From positions 1 through 31,801 of IMG/VR virus record IMGVR_UViG_3300017963_000580: a DNA stretch of 31,801 nt. The stretch is one strand, 5' to 3'. The DNA is from a virus. Below, in pieces: positions 9,362 through 15,311 of this stretch; the first letter of the stretch is position 1, and the number at the start of each line of letters is the position of its first letter. The notes beneath the pieces were generated by a model. It was given only the letters and a program-made list of their open reading frames with translations. It was not told the origin of the DNA and did no database searches. Position numbers and translations under genes: made by a program.

Positions 9362-9375
9362 GGTATACTTTTCTC

Positions 9376-9403
9376 GACAGGCCTTTCGTCTCTTGTCATT
9401 TTT
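9376..9403 (+). terminator. Weak candidate terminator
   Basis: A 6-bp stem (GACAGG 9376-9381 with CTTGTC 9392-9397, one G-U pair) with a 10-base loop is followed by ATTTTT. It lies in the gap between the 86-residue gene and the repeat-protein gene. The stem is short, so termination would be partial at best. Confidence 0.25.
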
Positions 9404-9426
9404 CCAGTAGTTCAGACGATCGTTAT

Positions 9427-9445
9427 CTCGAGGACGAGACTCGAG
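9427..9445 (+). other. CTCGAG hairpin in the leader of the repeat-protein gene
   Basis: CTCGAG at 9427-9432 and 9440-9445 flank GACGAGA, giving a 6-bp stem with a 7-base loop immediately before the GGAAGGGAGGG ribosome-binding site of the gene starting at 9462. It could affect translation or mRNA stability; no more can be said from sequence. Confidence 0.3.
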
Positions 9446-9461
9446 GAAGGGAGGGACCCTG

Positions 9462-11468
9462 ATGGGTCAAACACTAACGAAACGGGATCTAATTAATCTC
9501 TCTGCAAGCGGCAAGGCTGCAGAGGAATTGCATGCTTTTTTGGTCGGTCTTCGAGAGGATGCGATCAAAGGAGTGGCAGGAGGTGACGCTACTCTTTTTC
9601 ACAAAAAAGTAGGACAAGGAGAGAGCATTGCCAATGCTTCCGACTTAGCCACAGGGATCTCTCTTGCGAATGCACTGAAGGGCAAGCTGAATACACATCT
9701 TGCCTCTACGGGAACCAACGGCGATCACATGGCGGCGTCGGCTGCTAGTGTGGCCTCTGCTGATGCTACCACAAGGGAAACCCTTATCACTCTGGCCAAT
9801 GAGCTAAAGGCCGATTACACGACTCACTTGACCGAGGGTGGTGTCCATCTTAGCAACGACAGCACGAATACCATCGCTGCAGGAAACGCGAACGCCGAAG
9901 CCGAGCTGTATGTTTTGGCGAACGAACTCAAAACAGATTTCAACGCACACAGGACGCAGGCAACAGTCCACAAAACAAACGACACGACAAACATAGTCAC
10001 CGCCGCCAATGCCACCAGTTTAGCGACGGCGTTGACTTTGCTGAACGACATCAAAACACAGTATGAGGCTCATAGAGTCACCGCGGACATTCATGATGTG
10101 GCCGATGCCGTCAACGTAGTTGCTTCGGCTGATGCTACGACTCGAGAGACTCTTATTACTCTTCTCAATGATGAGAAAGCACAATATAACGCACACAGAA
10201 CACAGGCGACAGTTCATGCTGTTGATGACACCACAAACATCGTCACGTCGACCGATGCGAATGGGGAGACTGAGCTTTTCGCCTTAGCCAATGAGCTAAA
10301 GGTGGATTATAACGCGCACCGAATAGAGGGTGGCGTTCACCGAGCGAATGACACTGTAAACGTGGTAACTGCGGCAAACGCGTCAGATTTGGCTACAACC
10401 TACACTCTGTTGAACGACATCAAAACACAGTACGAGGCACATCGAGCGGAAGAGGTCGTTCATGATACAGCGGACACGGCCAATGATGTAACATCCGCAG
10501 ACGCAACCGATCTCGCTTCACTTCAAACGCTAGTCAATGAAATCAAGGCTGATTTCAACGCGCACCGTGTAGAGGCGGGTGTCCACGAAGGAAATGACAC
10601 CACGAATGTTATCGCTTCCGCGAACGCGACAGATCTTCCCTCCGCGCAAACCCTAGTCAATGAGATCAAGGCTGACTATAACGCACACAGAAGTCAGGCC
10701 AACGTTCACAACTTGGACGACGCGGGCAATGCTGTTACATCTCCCGACGCCACCGATCTAGCCTCAGCGGAAACCTTAGCCAATGAAATCAAGGCGGACT
10801 ATAACCTTCACATTGCCGTTACGGGTACACATCTTGAGGCTGACGCCACAAACGCCATTGCTGCAGCCAATGCCAGCGATATCGACACCGCGATCACTCT
10901 GATAACGGAGCTAAAAGCTGACTTCAATCTTCACCGGGTCGAGGCTGGTGTTCATGTCAGCAACGACGCTGCAAATCCCACGACAGCGCCAGATATAACG
11001 ACAACGGCAGGACTTTTCGCCATACTCAACGAGATAAAAACTGATTATGTCGCTCACTTGATCGAGACAGGAGTTCATACAACAAACGACACCTCTAACG
11101 GGATAGCAGCGCCCGACGCAACGGATCTTGCTAGTGCCTATGTTCTCGCGAACGAGATAAAGACCGATTATAATCTTCACCGGGCCACCACGGGAATGCA
11201 CGAAAACCCCGACACTACGAACGCAGTAGCTGCCGCCGCCGCGACCGACATCGACACCGCCATAGCGCTCGCGAACGAAATCAAGGCGGACTATAACGCC
11301 CACAGAACCCAGGCGACAATTCACGCAGTGAATGACGCAACGAACGTCACCGCCGCCGCCGACGTTACAACGAGCGCCCAACTATGGGTCTTGTTGAACG
11401 AAATTAAAACCGACTATAACGCTCACGTAGCGGCGGCAATAAGCACTCCCGCAATTGAAGAGGTATAA
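9462..11468 (+). CDS. Repetitive protein, fourteen 41-residue repeats with paired histidines; probable virion fibre
   Basis: 668 residues. A roughly 74-residue head (helical, TKRDLINLSASGKAAEELHAFLVGLRED) precedes 14 tandem 41-residue units (residues 75-648) and a 20-residue end. The unit consensus is K-A-D-Y-N-A-H-R-x5-V-H-x3-D-T-T-N-x-V-x-x-A-x-A-T-D-L-A-x-A-x-T-L-x-N-E-I. Nearly every unit keeps two His seven residues apart and the NE(I/L)K(A/T)(D/Q)(Y/F) helix. There is no signal peptide, Cys or membrane helix, and the protein is Ala/Thr/Asn/Asp rich. Regular repeats and position among tail genes suggest an elongated trimeric or otherwise oligomeric structural protein, or a head/tail decoration. 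The histidines could bind metal or stabilise a coil. GGGAGGG lies upstream of ATG 9462. No named family is recognised. Confidence 0.75.
   Translation: MGQTLTKRDLINLSASGKAAEELHAFLVGLREDAIKGVAGGDATLFHKKVGQGESIANASDLATGISLANALKGKLNTHLASTGTNGDHMAASAASVASADATTRETLITLANELKADYTTHLTEGGVHLSNDSTNTIAAGNANAEAELYVLANELKTDFNAHRTQATVHKTNDTTNIVTAANATSLATALTLLNDIKTQYEAHRVTADIHDVADAVNVVASADATTRETLITLLNDEKAQYNAHRTQATVHAVDDTTNIVTSTDANGETELFALANELKVDYNAHRIEGGVHRANDTVNVVTAANASDLATTYTLLNDIKTQYEAHRAEEVVHDTADTANDVTSADATDLASLQTLVNEIKADFNAHRVEAGVHEGNDTTNVIASANATDLPSAQTLVNEIKADYNAHRSQANVHNLDDAGNAVTSPDATDLASAETLANEIKADYNLHIAVTGTHLEADATNAIAAANASDIDTAITLITELKADFNLHRVEAGVHVSNDAANPTTAPDITTTAGLFAILNEIKTDYVAHLIETGVHTTNDTSNGIAAPDATDLASAYVLANEIKTDYNLHRATTGMHENPDTTNAVAAAAATDIDTAIALANEIKADYNAHRTQATIHAVNDATNVTAAADVTTSAQLWVLLNEIKTDYNAHVAAAISTPAIEEV
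9684..11405 (+). repeat. 14 tandem 123-bp coding repeats
   Basis: The units are exactly 41 codons each without indels and have diverged in DNA sequence. Protein comparison shows a higher-order period of three units (369 bp): unit 1 resembles unit 4 (both run into SADATTRETLITL), unit 2 resembles unit 5 (LANEL ends), and units 3-4 resemble units 6-7 (both contain LLNDIKTQYEAHR). This indicates growth by duplication of a three-unit block. Later units (8-14) look more like single-unit copies. Confidence 0.85.
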
Positions 11469-11531
11469 CTCGGAGTGAGTTGACATAGTGGTGAAGTACT
11501 GACAGAAGAGAAGGAATAAAGGATAATAACA

Positions 11532-11912
11532 ATGGCAAATTTGAAGATAGGATACGACATTTTCGCAGGCTCTTCCCAGGCAGGAACCGATTCCAGTGTT
11601 CCAGGGAACCTTATTGCAGAGACTTCCCAAAAAGGGAAGCACAAGGTCAAAGTTCAACGACTCAGTGATAACCAATACTGGGACTGGGTTGCTGAGGCAT
11701 GGCAAGCTGGTCTTACGGCTGAGGGTGAGGATGGAGACTTCGAGGGTTCATATCCCGACAGCGGACGAGGCACTTATGCCGCAGTGCGTCGATTAGCGAT
11801 GAAACTCCCGCAGGATATTCTCGACGGATTGACCGCGGCGGGCGTAAAGATTTGGGTTTATAAAACGGGCGACGCTCCCTCCGAATACATTCAAATGGCA
11901 TTTGCTTTGTAG
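11532..11912 (+). CDS. Small protein, unknown; possible virion accessory protein
   Basis: 126 residues, ATG 11532 with AAGGA upstream. The N-terminal part is strand-like (LKIGYDIFAGSSQAGTDSSV) and the C-terminal part has RRLAMKLPQDILDGLTAAGVKIWVYKTGDAPSEYIQMAFAL. No transmembrane helix or catalytic motif is visible. It is the last gene before two strong hairpin terminators, so it ends the virion transcript. Size and position would suit a decoration, capping or fibre-associated protein, which is inference only. Confidence 0.6.
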   Translation: MANLKIGYDIFAGSSQAGTDSSVPGNLIAETSQKGKHKVKVQRLSDNQYWDWVAEAWQAGLTAEGEDGDFEGSYPDSGRGTYAAVRRLAMKLPQDILDGLTAAGVKIWVYKTGDAPSEYIQMAFAL

Positions 11913-11963
11913 TCTTGACTCTGCTATTGCTCCTTTTTAGAATTGTCCTTGCATAGTAGCGGT

Positions 11964-12029
11964 AAAGAGAGGGCGAAAAGGTTGACCATCCCCCCAGATC
12001 CGCCTCTTTTCGCTCTCTCTTTTTTTCTT
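11964..12029 (+). terminator. Rho-independent-type terminator closing the virion module
   Basis: A 17-bp stem pairs 11964-11980 (AAAGAGAGGGCGAAAAG) with 12006-12022; it has a single G-U pair. The loop is 25 bases and a T-rich run follows (TTTTTTCTTGTTTTTT up to about 12036). The long stem plus T tract makes termination likely although the loop is large. No gene is visible in 11913-12191 apart from this and the next hairpin. Confidence 0.7.
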
Positions 12030-12087
12030 GTTTTTTCAGGGTAGCTCATCATAATTAGCGTTGATTTTTCTCTGGATTTTGTGCTCA

Positions 12088-12124
12088 GGGCGATTCGTTT
12101 CCACCTAACGAATCGCCCGTTTTT
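12088..12124 (+). terminator. Second rho-independent terminator
   Basis: A perfect 12-bp stem, GGGCGATTCGTT (12088-12099) with AACGAATCGCCC (12107-12118), has a 7-base loop and is followed by GTTTTTG. It lies about 65 bases after the first terminator, so the virion transcript is stopped by a double terminator. Confidence 0.8.
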
Positions 12125-12191
12125 GTTGGGCTTTACTCCTAGTATTCTTGATTGACGTCAAAAGTTGCCGATACAAGGGAGGGGGTGACCC

Positions 12192-12578
12192 ATGACTGAA
12201 GTGATCTCATTGTTTATTGGTTCAGCCTTTATCGGGATAGGCGTATCAGTAGGCATTTCCATGATTCTCATTATGAGGATTTTCAAGACATTGTGGAGAA
12301 TACCCAGGCTGAGAAAGATTCTCGTTGGAATATACGCGATAACTCCCTGGGTTCCGATTTGTCTCGGTGGTGTATATGGCTCTTTTTCTTTCTGGGAGAA
12401 GCCTGCGCTTTTCTCAGATTCTCAGTATTCCACTGTTTTGATGGTAGGACTCGGAGTTGCTTCTGGGTTGTTTTACGAGAAGATATGGAAGGGCGTAAAA
12501 CAGGGAATGGAATCTCGGGAAATTGATGTATTGGTGGATCTTCCGCCGAAGGATCAAATACGACTAAAACCATACTGA
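12192..12578 (+). CDS. Multi-pass small membrane protein (holin-like layout)
   Basis: 128 residues from ATG 12192, with GGGAGGGGGTGA upstream. Three hydrophobic segments are visible: about 5-29 (LFIGSAFIGIGVSVGISMILIM), 44-64 (ILVGIYAITPWVPICLGGVYG) and 80-96 (STVLMVGLGVASGLFYE), with a short charged C-terminus. Size and three membrane helices fit class I holins, and it is the first gene after the virion terminators. There is no holin-specific motif, so this is a topology-based guess. It starts the small-protein cassette that runs to 14384. Confidence 0.65.
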   Translation: MTEVISLFIGSAFIGIGVSVGISMILIMRIFKTLWRIPRLRKILVGIYAITPWVPICLGGVYGSFSFWEKPALFSDSQYSTVLMVGLGVASGLFYEKIWKGVKQGMESREIDVLVDLPPKDQIRLKPY

Positions 12579-12588
12579 GGAGAGATAA

Positions 12589-12819
12589 ATGTCCGGAGTT
12601 AGTTACTGTATAGGGATGTGTGCGGCTTGCGATGGGCTCGTTATTTTCAATCCCGACACCGTGCCTTCTATCCGAGTGAGAGGGAAGAGAGAGCCGTTGT
12701 GTTTGTTGTGTGCGAGGGAGTGGAATCGAATTCATCGCACAGAAAGGGGATTGCCCCCTGTTGAAATACCTGAAACCGCGTATGTTCCGGGAAGTGATTG
12801 TTTGTGGGAGAATATATGA
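12589..12819 (+). CDS. Small Cys-rich (zinc-ribbon-like) protein
   Basis: 76 residues. Two Cys pairs, C-A-A-C (about 11-14) and C-L-L-C (about 38-41), with a basic linker, form a likely four-Cys zinc site. The rest is short and ends VPGSDCLWENI. AGGAGAG precedes ATG 12589 by 5-6 bases. Its stop overlaps the next start as ATGA. No named family; treble-clef or zinc-ribbon phage proteins of this size usually bind nucleic acid or protein. Confidence 0.65.
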   Translation: MSGVSYCIGMCAACDGLVIFNPDTVPSIRVRGKREPLCLLCAREWNRIHRTERGLPPVEIPETAYVPGSDCLWENI

Positions 12820-13184
12820 AGCAGAAAGTCAAAAGAATAGCCAAGTGGGTGAAGGAAGAGTTTGTTTTTATTGCGTCGGTTATTGCTTCGATGATTTTAG
12901 TTCCCATAGGGCTGTCGTATCTCTTAGATCGGAGAGGGTATAAAGCGAGAGTCAACGATGAGACAAGAAGGGAAACGAACAGAGTCATCGGTGAGATGAC
13001 GGGCAGACAGAACGAGATCGAGGAGGCGCTTCGATACGATTGGTTGCGGGAGAATCAGGCCAAAGAGATAGATGAGAAGTTGAAACAGATCACCAAGGAG
13101 AGGGAAGGAATACGTAGCACGGTAAACATGACCGATGAGGAGGCACTAGAGTTATTTCGTCGGATAAGAAAGGGTAAGCGTTGA
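12816..13184 (+). CDS. Membrane-anchored coiled-coil protein
   Basis: 122 residues from ATG 12816, chosen over an upstream TTG (12798) because GGGAG lies 6 bases before it and ATGA overlaps the previous stop. A basic N-terminus is followed by one membrane helix at about 16-38 (FVFIASVIASMILVPIGLSYLL) and then a long charged helix (ETNRVIGEMTGRQNEIEEAL, NQAKEIDEKLKQITKERE). One N-terminal membrane helix with a coiled-coil tail is the layout of an inner-membrane spanin (Rz-like), but it is equally compatible with other phage membrane proteins. Function unknown. Confidence 0.65.
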   Translation: MKQKVKRIAKWVKEEFVFIASVIASMILVPIGLSYLLDRRGYKARVNDETRRETNRVIGEMTGRQNEIEEALRYDWLRENQAKEIDEKLKQITKEREGIRSTVNMTDEEALELFRRIRKGKR

Positions 13185-13185
13185 G

Positions 13186-13281
13186 ATGAATTCACGACAT
13201 AGTGCGGTAGTGTGGGATGCGGTGGAGGTTATTGTTGTCGTTCTTTTGATACTTCTCGCCTACTATTTAAATCAGTCGTGA
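13186..13281 (+). CDS. 31-residue single-pass membrane peptide
   Basis: ATG 13186 to TGA 13281. A short polar N-terminus (MNSRHSAVVWDAVE) is followed by one hydrophobic helix, VIVVVLLILLAYYL. It starts two bases after the preceding stop, in a run of co-directional genes, so translation by coupling is plausible; the ribosome-binding site itself is weak. Too small for family assignment. Confidence 0.5.
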   Translation: MNSRHSAVVWDAVEVIVVVLLILLAYYLNQS

Positions 13282-13293
13282 AAGGGGAGAAAC

Positions 13294-13497
13294 ATGTGTG
13301 GAGAGAATCGAGGAGATGATACCATTACCCAGGCAATGAACGCTATCGTTAATAAGGCTACGACTCTCGAGAGTACGGGTGAGAGGGTGGCGGTGGAGAT
13401 TCCCTCAAGTTTGTTCTTTTTGCTAGAGGTAGAGGCGGTGGCTAGTGATGTCTCGGTGGAGAAGTTGGTAGTCTCGAAACTAAGAGGGGAATTATGA
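13294..13497 (+). CDS. Small ribbon-helix-helix-like protein
   Basis: 67 residues from ATG 13294 with a strong AAAGGGGAG site. The C-terminal 40 residues, VAVEIPSSLFFLLEVEAVASDVSVEKLVVSKL, have the strand-helix-helix pattern of Arc/MetJ-type DNA-binding proteins ('v.v.iP..l...l...A...g.svee.v...l'). The N-terminal 27 residues are polar and probably flexible. The stop overlaps the next start (ATGA). It may be a small transcriptional regulator, possibly paired with the next gene; this is a pattern match, not a proven family assignment. Confidence 0.55.
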   Translation: MCGENRGDDTITQAMNAIVNKATTLESTGERVAVEIPSSLFFLLEVEAVASDVSVEKLVVSKLRGEL

Positions 13498-13784
13498 TCG
13501 AAACGTTAATGTATAGGGATGGATTTATTGCCTACTCTAAGGCGTACCCTTCGATAAGGTTCTGTGGTGAGACAAGAGCGGAGGCGATGACTGGATTGAA
13601 GGAAATGATTCAAGAGATTCAGGCGCGATGTCTTAACTCAGAGCGGGAGGGTTTGGAGCTATGTTTGTCGGAGGCATTGATTACGTTATTGATGGACGAG
13701 TGCATAATACAGAAGCAACCAATAGGGGTTGTAGTGGAGAAACTATTGTGTTCTTTACTGTCGAATGAAGTGGTGGAGGTTTAA
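13494..13784 (+). CDS. Small HicB-like-fold protein, unknown
   Basis: 96 residues. The start MIETLMYRDGFIAYSKAYPSIRFCGETRAEAMTGLKEMIQ resembles the N-terminal layout of HicB-type proteins (a strand, 'g.w.a.....p.....G.T..EA...l.e.i'). The C-terminal part, LSEALITLLMDECIIQKQPIGVVVEKLL, is helical. There is no obvious HicA toxin partner next to it. It overlaps the RHH-like gene by 4 bases. Probably regulatory or an accessory protein; low certainty on the fold. Confidence 0.5.
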   Translation: MIETLMYRDGFIAYSKAYPSIRFCGETRAEAMTGLKEMIQEIQARCLNSEREGLELCLSEALITLLMDECIIQKQPIGVVVEKLLCSLLSNEVVEV

Positions 13785-13904
13785 GTGAGTGTTTGGCAGA
13801 AATTCAAGGAAGTATTGTCGTCTAGAGCCGTACTGTTTCGACTGGATAACGCGATACTTATTGGGGCGGTGGTGGTGATACTCTACTTCATGTTTTGGGG
13901 TTAG
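13785..13904 (+). CDS. 39-residue single-pass membrane peptide
   Basis: GTG 13785 to TAG 13904, starting right after the previous TAA. GGAGG (13774-13778) lies 6 bases upstream, an excellent ribosome-binding site that supports the GTG start. The N-terminus is basic (VWQKFKEVLSSRAVLFRLDN) and the C-terminus is a hydrophobic helix (AILIGAVVVILYFMFWG). Similar in style to the 31-residue peptide at 13186. Function unknown. Confidence 0.6.
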   Translation: MSVWQKFKEVLSSRAVLFRLDNAILIGAVVVILYFMFWG

Positions 13905-13907
13905 CTT

Positions 13908-14384
13908 ATGCGAAGAAGTTGGTTATTGATTATACTCTTTGTTTTCATGTCAGAGAGCGCAGTCGTAGCAAGAGAGGAAGAGGAATACGACGATCTTGGT
14001 GAGGGAATTTTCGTAGAGGAAAGGGAAGCCGCGATGGAACGAAACGGCATTCCTGGGTTTTGGTTTGAGCGAGAGTGGGGTCTTCAGATACTTAGTGACC
14101 TTCAGGATCTCCCGTTAGCGCGGCAGGAAGTCTCGCTATTGGATCAGCAACTTTCTCTTCGAATGGAGCAACTTGATCGGATGAGGGAGGCGCTAACGAT
14201 AGAAAGAGAGATTCACGGAAGGATGACTCAGGAGTTGGAATCGGCGCTTGTTCAAGCTCAGGAGGCAGAGGCCAAGTCAAACACTTGGTACCGAAGGCCT
14301 GGCTTTCTTATCGCAACAGGGGTGGTGTTGACTCTTGTTCTCGAGATAGGCGCTGTGTTTCTGTTTGTATACCTTGCCAATTGA
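13908..14384 (+). CDS. Signal peptide / coiled coil / C-terminal membrane helix protein (spanin-like layout)
   Basis: 158 residues. The N-terminus, MRRSWLLIILFVFMSESAVVA, reads as a Sec signal peptide with possible cleavage after VVA (about residue 21). An acidic stretch follows (REEEEYDDLGEG), then a coiled coil at about 67-122 (LSLRMEQLDRMREAL, ESALVQAQEAEAK), then one C-terminal membrane helix (GFLIATGVVLTLVLEIGAVFLFVYL). An exported coiled coil held by a C-terminal inner-membrane helix is the general plan of a unimolecular spanin, but the lipobox Cys those proteins need is absent. Function therefore remains open. It is the last gene of the small-protein cassette. Confidence 0.65.
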   Translation: MRRSWLLIILFVFMSESAVVAREEEEYDDLGEGIFVEEREAAMERNGIPGFWFEREWGLQILSDLQDLPLARQEVSLLDQQLSLRMEQLDRMREALTIEREIHGRMTQELESALVQAQEAEAKSNTWYRRPGFLIATGVVLTLVLEIGAVFLFVYLAN

Positions 14385-14461
14385 CCTCTTTTCTTCTTTC
14401 ATTAGACCCACCTCTAACCTTTTGTTTTCGTTCGGCTAACTTTTTTCTTTTTGTTCAGTTC

Positions 14462-14489
14462 TTGACAATGCCAATGTTTCAACTAGCGT
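14462..14489 (+). promoter_or_regulatory. Candidate promoter for the replication/early module
   Basis: A perfect -35 TTGACA (14462-14467) is followed after 16 bases by TAGCGT (14484-14489), which keeps only the T, A and final T of the -10 consensus. It lies in the 195-base gap before the gene at 14580, which otherwise holds only the palindrome at 14502-14526. The -10 is poor, so the call is tentative. Confidence 0.35.
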
Positions 14490-14501
14490 AATGCTCCTTG
14501 T

Positions 14502-14526
14502 GATCATTGTTTGGCGGACAATGATC
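14502..14526. promoter_or_regulatory. Palindromic operator candidate
   Basis: A perfect inverted repeat, GATCATTGT (14502-14510) and ACAATGATC (14518-14526), is separated by TTGGCGG. There is no T tract after it, so it is unlikely to be a terminator. It lies just downstream of the TTGACA element and before the first gene of the replication module, a typical place for a repressor site. Confidence 0.5.
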
Positions 14527-14579
14527 GCTAAAGTCTAATCACATTGTCTAGAAATAGCCCGGAAAACAAAGGGAGAGAA

Positions 14580-15311
14580 ATGGGAGATTGCATTAAAGGC
14601 AAGAAGTATCCGTTAGGACATCCTTGTTATACTCCTTACTATAAAGGAAGACCTATCCATCCTTTTGAACTAGACGGAATACGACGGGCAATAATTGCCA
14701 ATATCCACATACAGCAATTGGAGTATGGCGATGATTATCCTTTTGACCCCCGTGAATTTTGCGGCGTACTTCAACCCGAGAGGGAAGACTATACCCCGGA
14801 GTATATTTCTGGAGAAGGGCGCGTTGTTTTGCGTCATTTAGCCGAGATGAGGGATATGGCAATACTGGACTATGAAATTACCGAGGAAGGAAGGTACATA
14901 TTTGACTTTTCGGACCTAGCTGAGCAATTCGATTTGAATAAAATCGAGGGATATTGCTGGTATGTTCCCATATTCAATGAGGATGGAGAGTTGAAGGATA
15001 TGGACTATGTTTATCTTGAACTAGAGGAGAGGGAGAAGGCAACAGTACGCGATAAGTTCGAGAGAATCATCGAAGGCGTTCGTGTATTACGAGGCTTTCG
15101 TTGGATAGCTACTATTTTGGATATCTGGGGCTCTGTCTTGTCTTTTTGGGCAAGTCCGACAGGGGTTATACGAGAGCATTCTCGATTGACGTTGTCTCAT
15201 CTGTCGGCAGTGTCTAGGGCTAGTTACTTTCTTTGTGCTCTATTTATGGCGGTGCATGTCTCAGCGGAAACTCAAAAGTTTAATCGACAAGGAGAGAAAG
15301 ATGTCGATTAA
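14580..15311 (+). CDS. First gene of the replication module, unknown function
   Basis: 243 residues from ATG 14580, which has GGGAGAG directly upstream; a TTG 12 codons earlier is less likely. The N-terminal part, LGHPCYTPYYKGRPIHPFELDGIRRAI, and the middle section LRHLAEMRDMAILDYEITEEGRYIFDFSD resemble a helix plus beta-wing, so a DNA-binding domain is possible. The C-terminal third is more hydrophobic (FRWIATILDIWGSVLSFWASP, ASYFLCALFMAVHVSAE) and might touch the membrane. It overlaps the initiator gene by 11 bases and is therefore probably co-translated with it. I do not recognise a family. Confidence 0.6.
   Translation: MGDCIKGKKYPLGHPCYTPYYKGRPIHPFELDGIRRAIIANIHIQQLEYGDDYPFDPREFCGVLQPEREDYTPEYISGEGRVVLRHLAEMRDMAILDYEITEEGRYIFDFSDLAEQFDLNKIEGYCWYVPIFNEDGELKDMDYVYLELEEREKATVRDKFERIIEGVRVLRGFRWIATILDIWGSVLSFWASPTGVIREHSRLTLSHLSAVSRASYFLCALFMAVHVSAETQKFNRQGEKDVD

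Noticed and set aside
10911-11381. 156-codon frame on the minus strand within the repeat-protein gene
   Set aside because: It is antisense to the 41-residue repeats and is itself repetitive with skewed Gly/Val/Arg content; a side effect of repeat codon use.
11480-11510. TTGACA promoter before the 126-residue gene
   Set aside because: The hexamer is perfect, but nothing resembling a -10 box occurs at 15-19 bases from it.
12283-12735. 150-codon minus-strand frame
   Set aside because: It runs against two well-supported plus-strand genes with good ribosome-binding sites and has no domain-like sequence.
13494-13784. HicAB toxin-antitoxin pair
   Set aside because: Only a loose HicB-like N-terminal pattern is present, and no HicA-like gene (short, with a catalytic His in a dsRBD-like fold) is adjacent.
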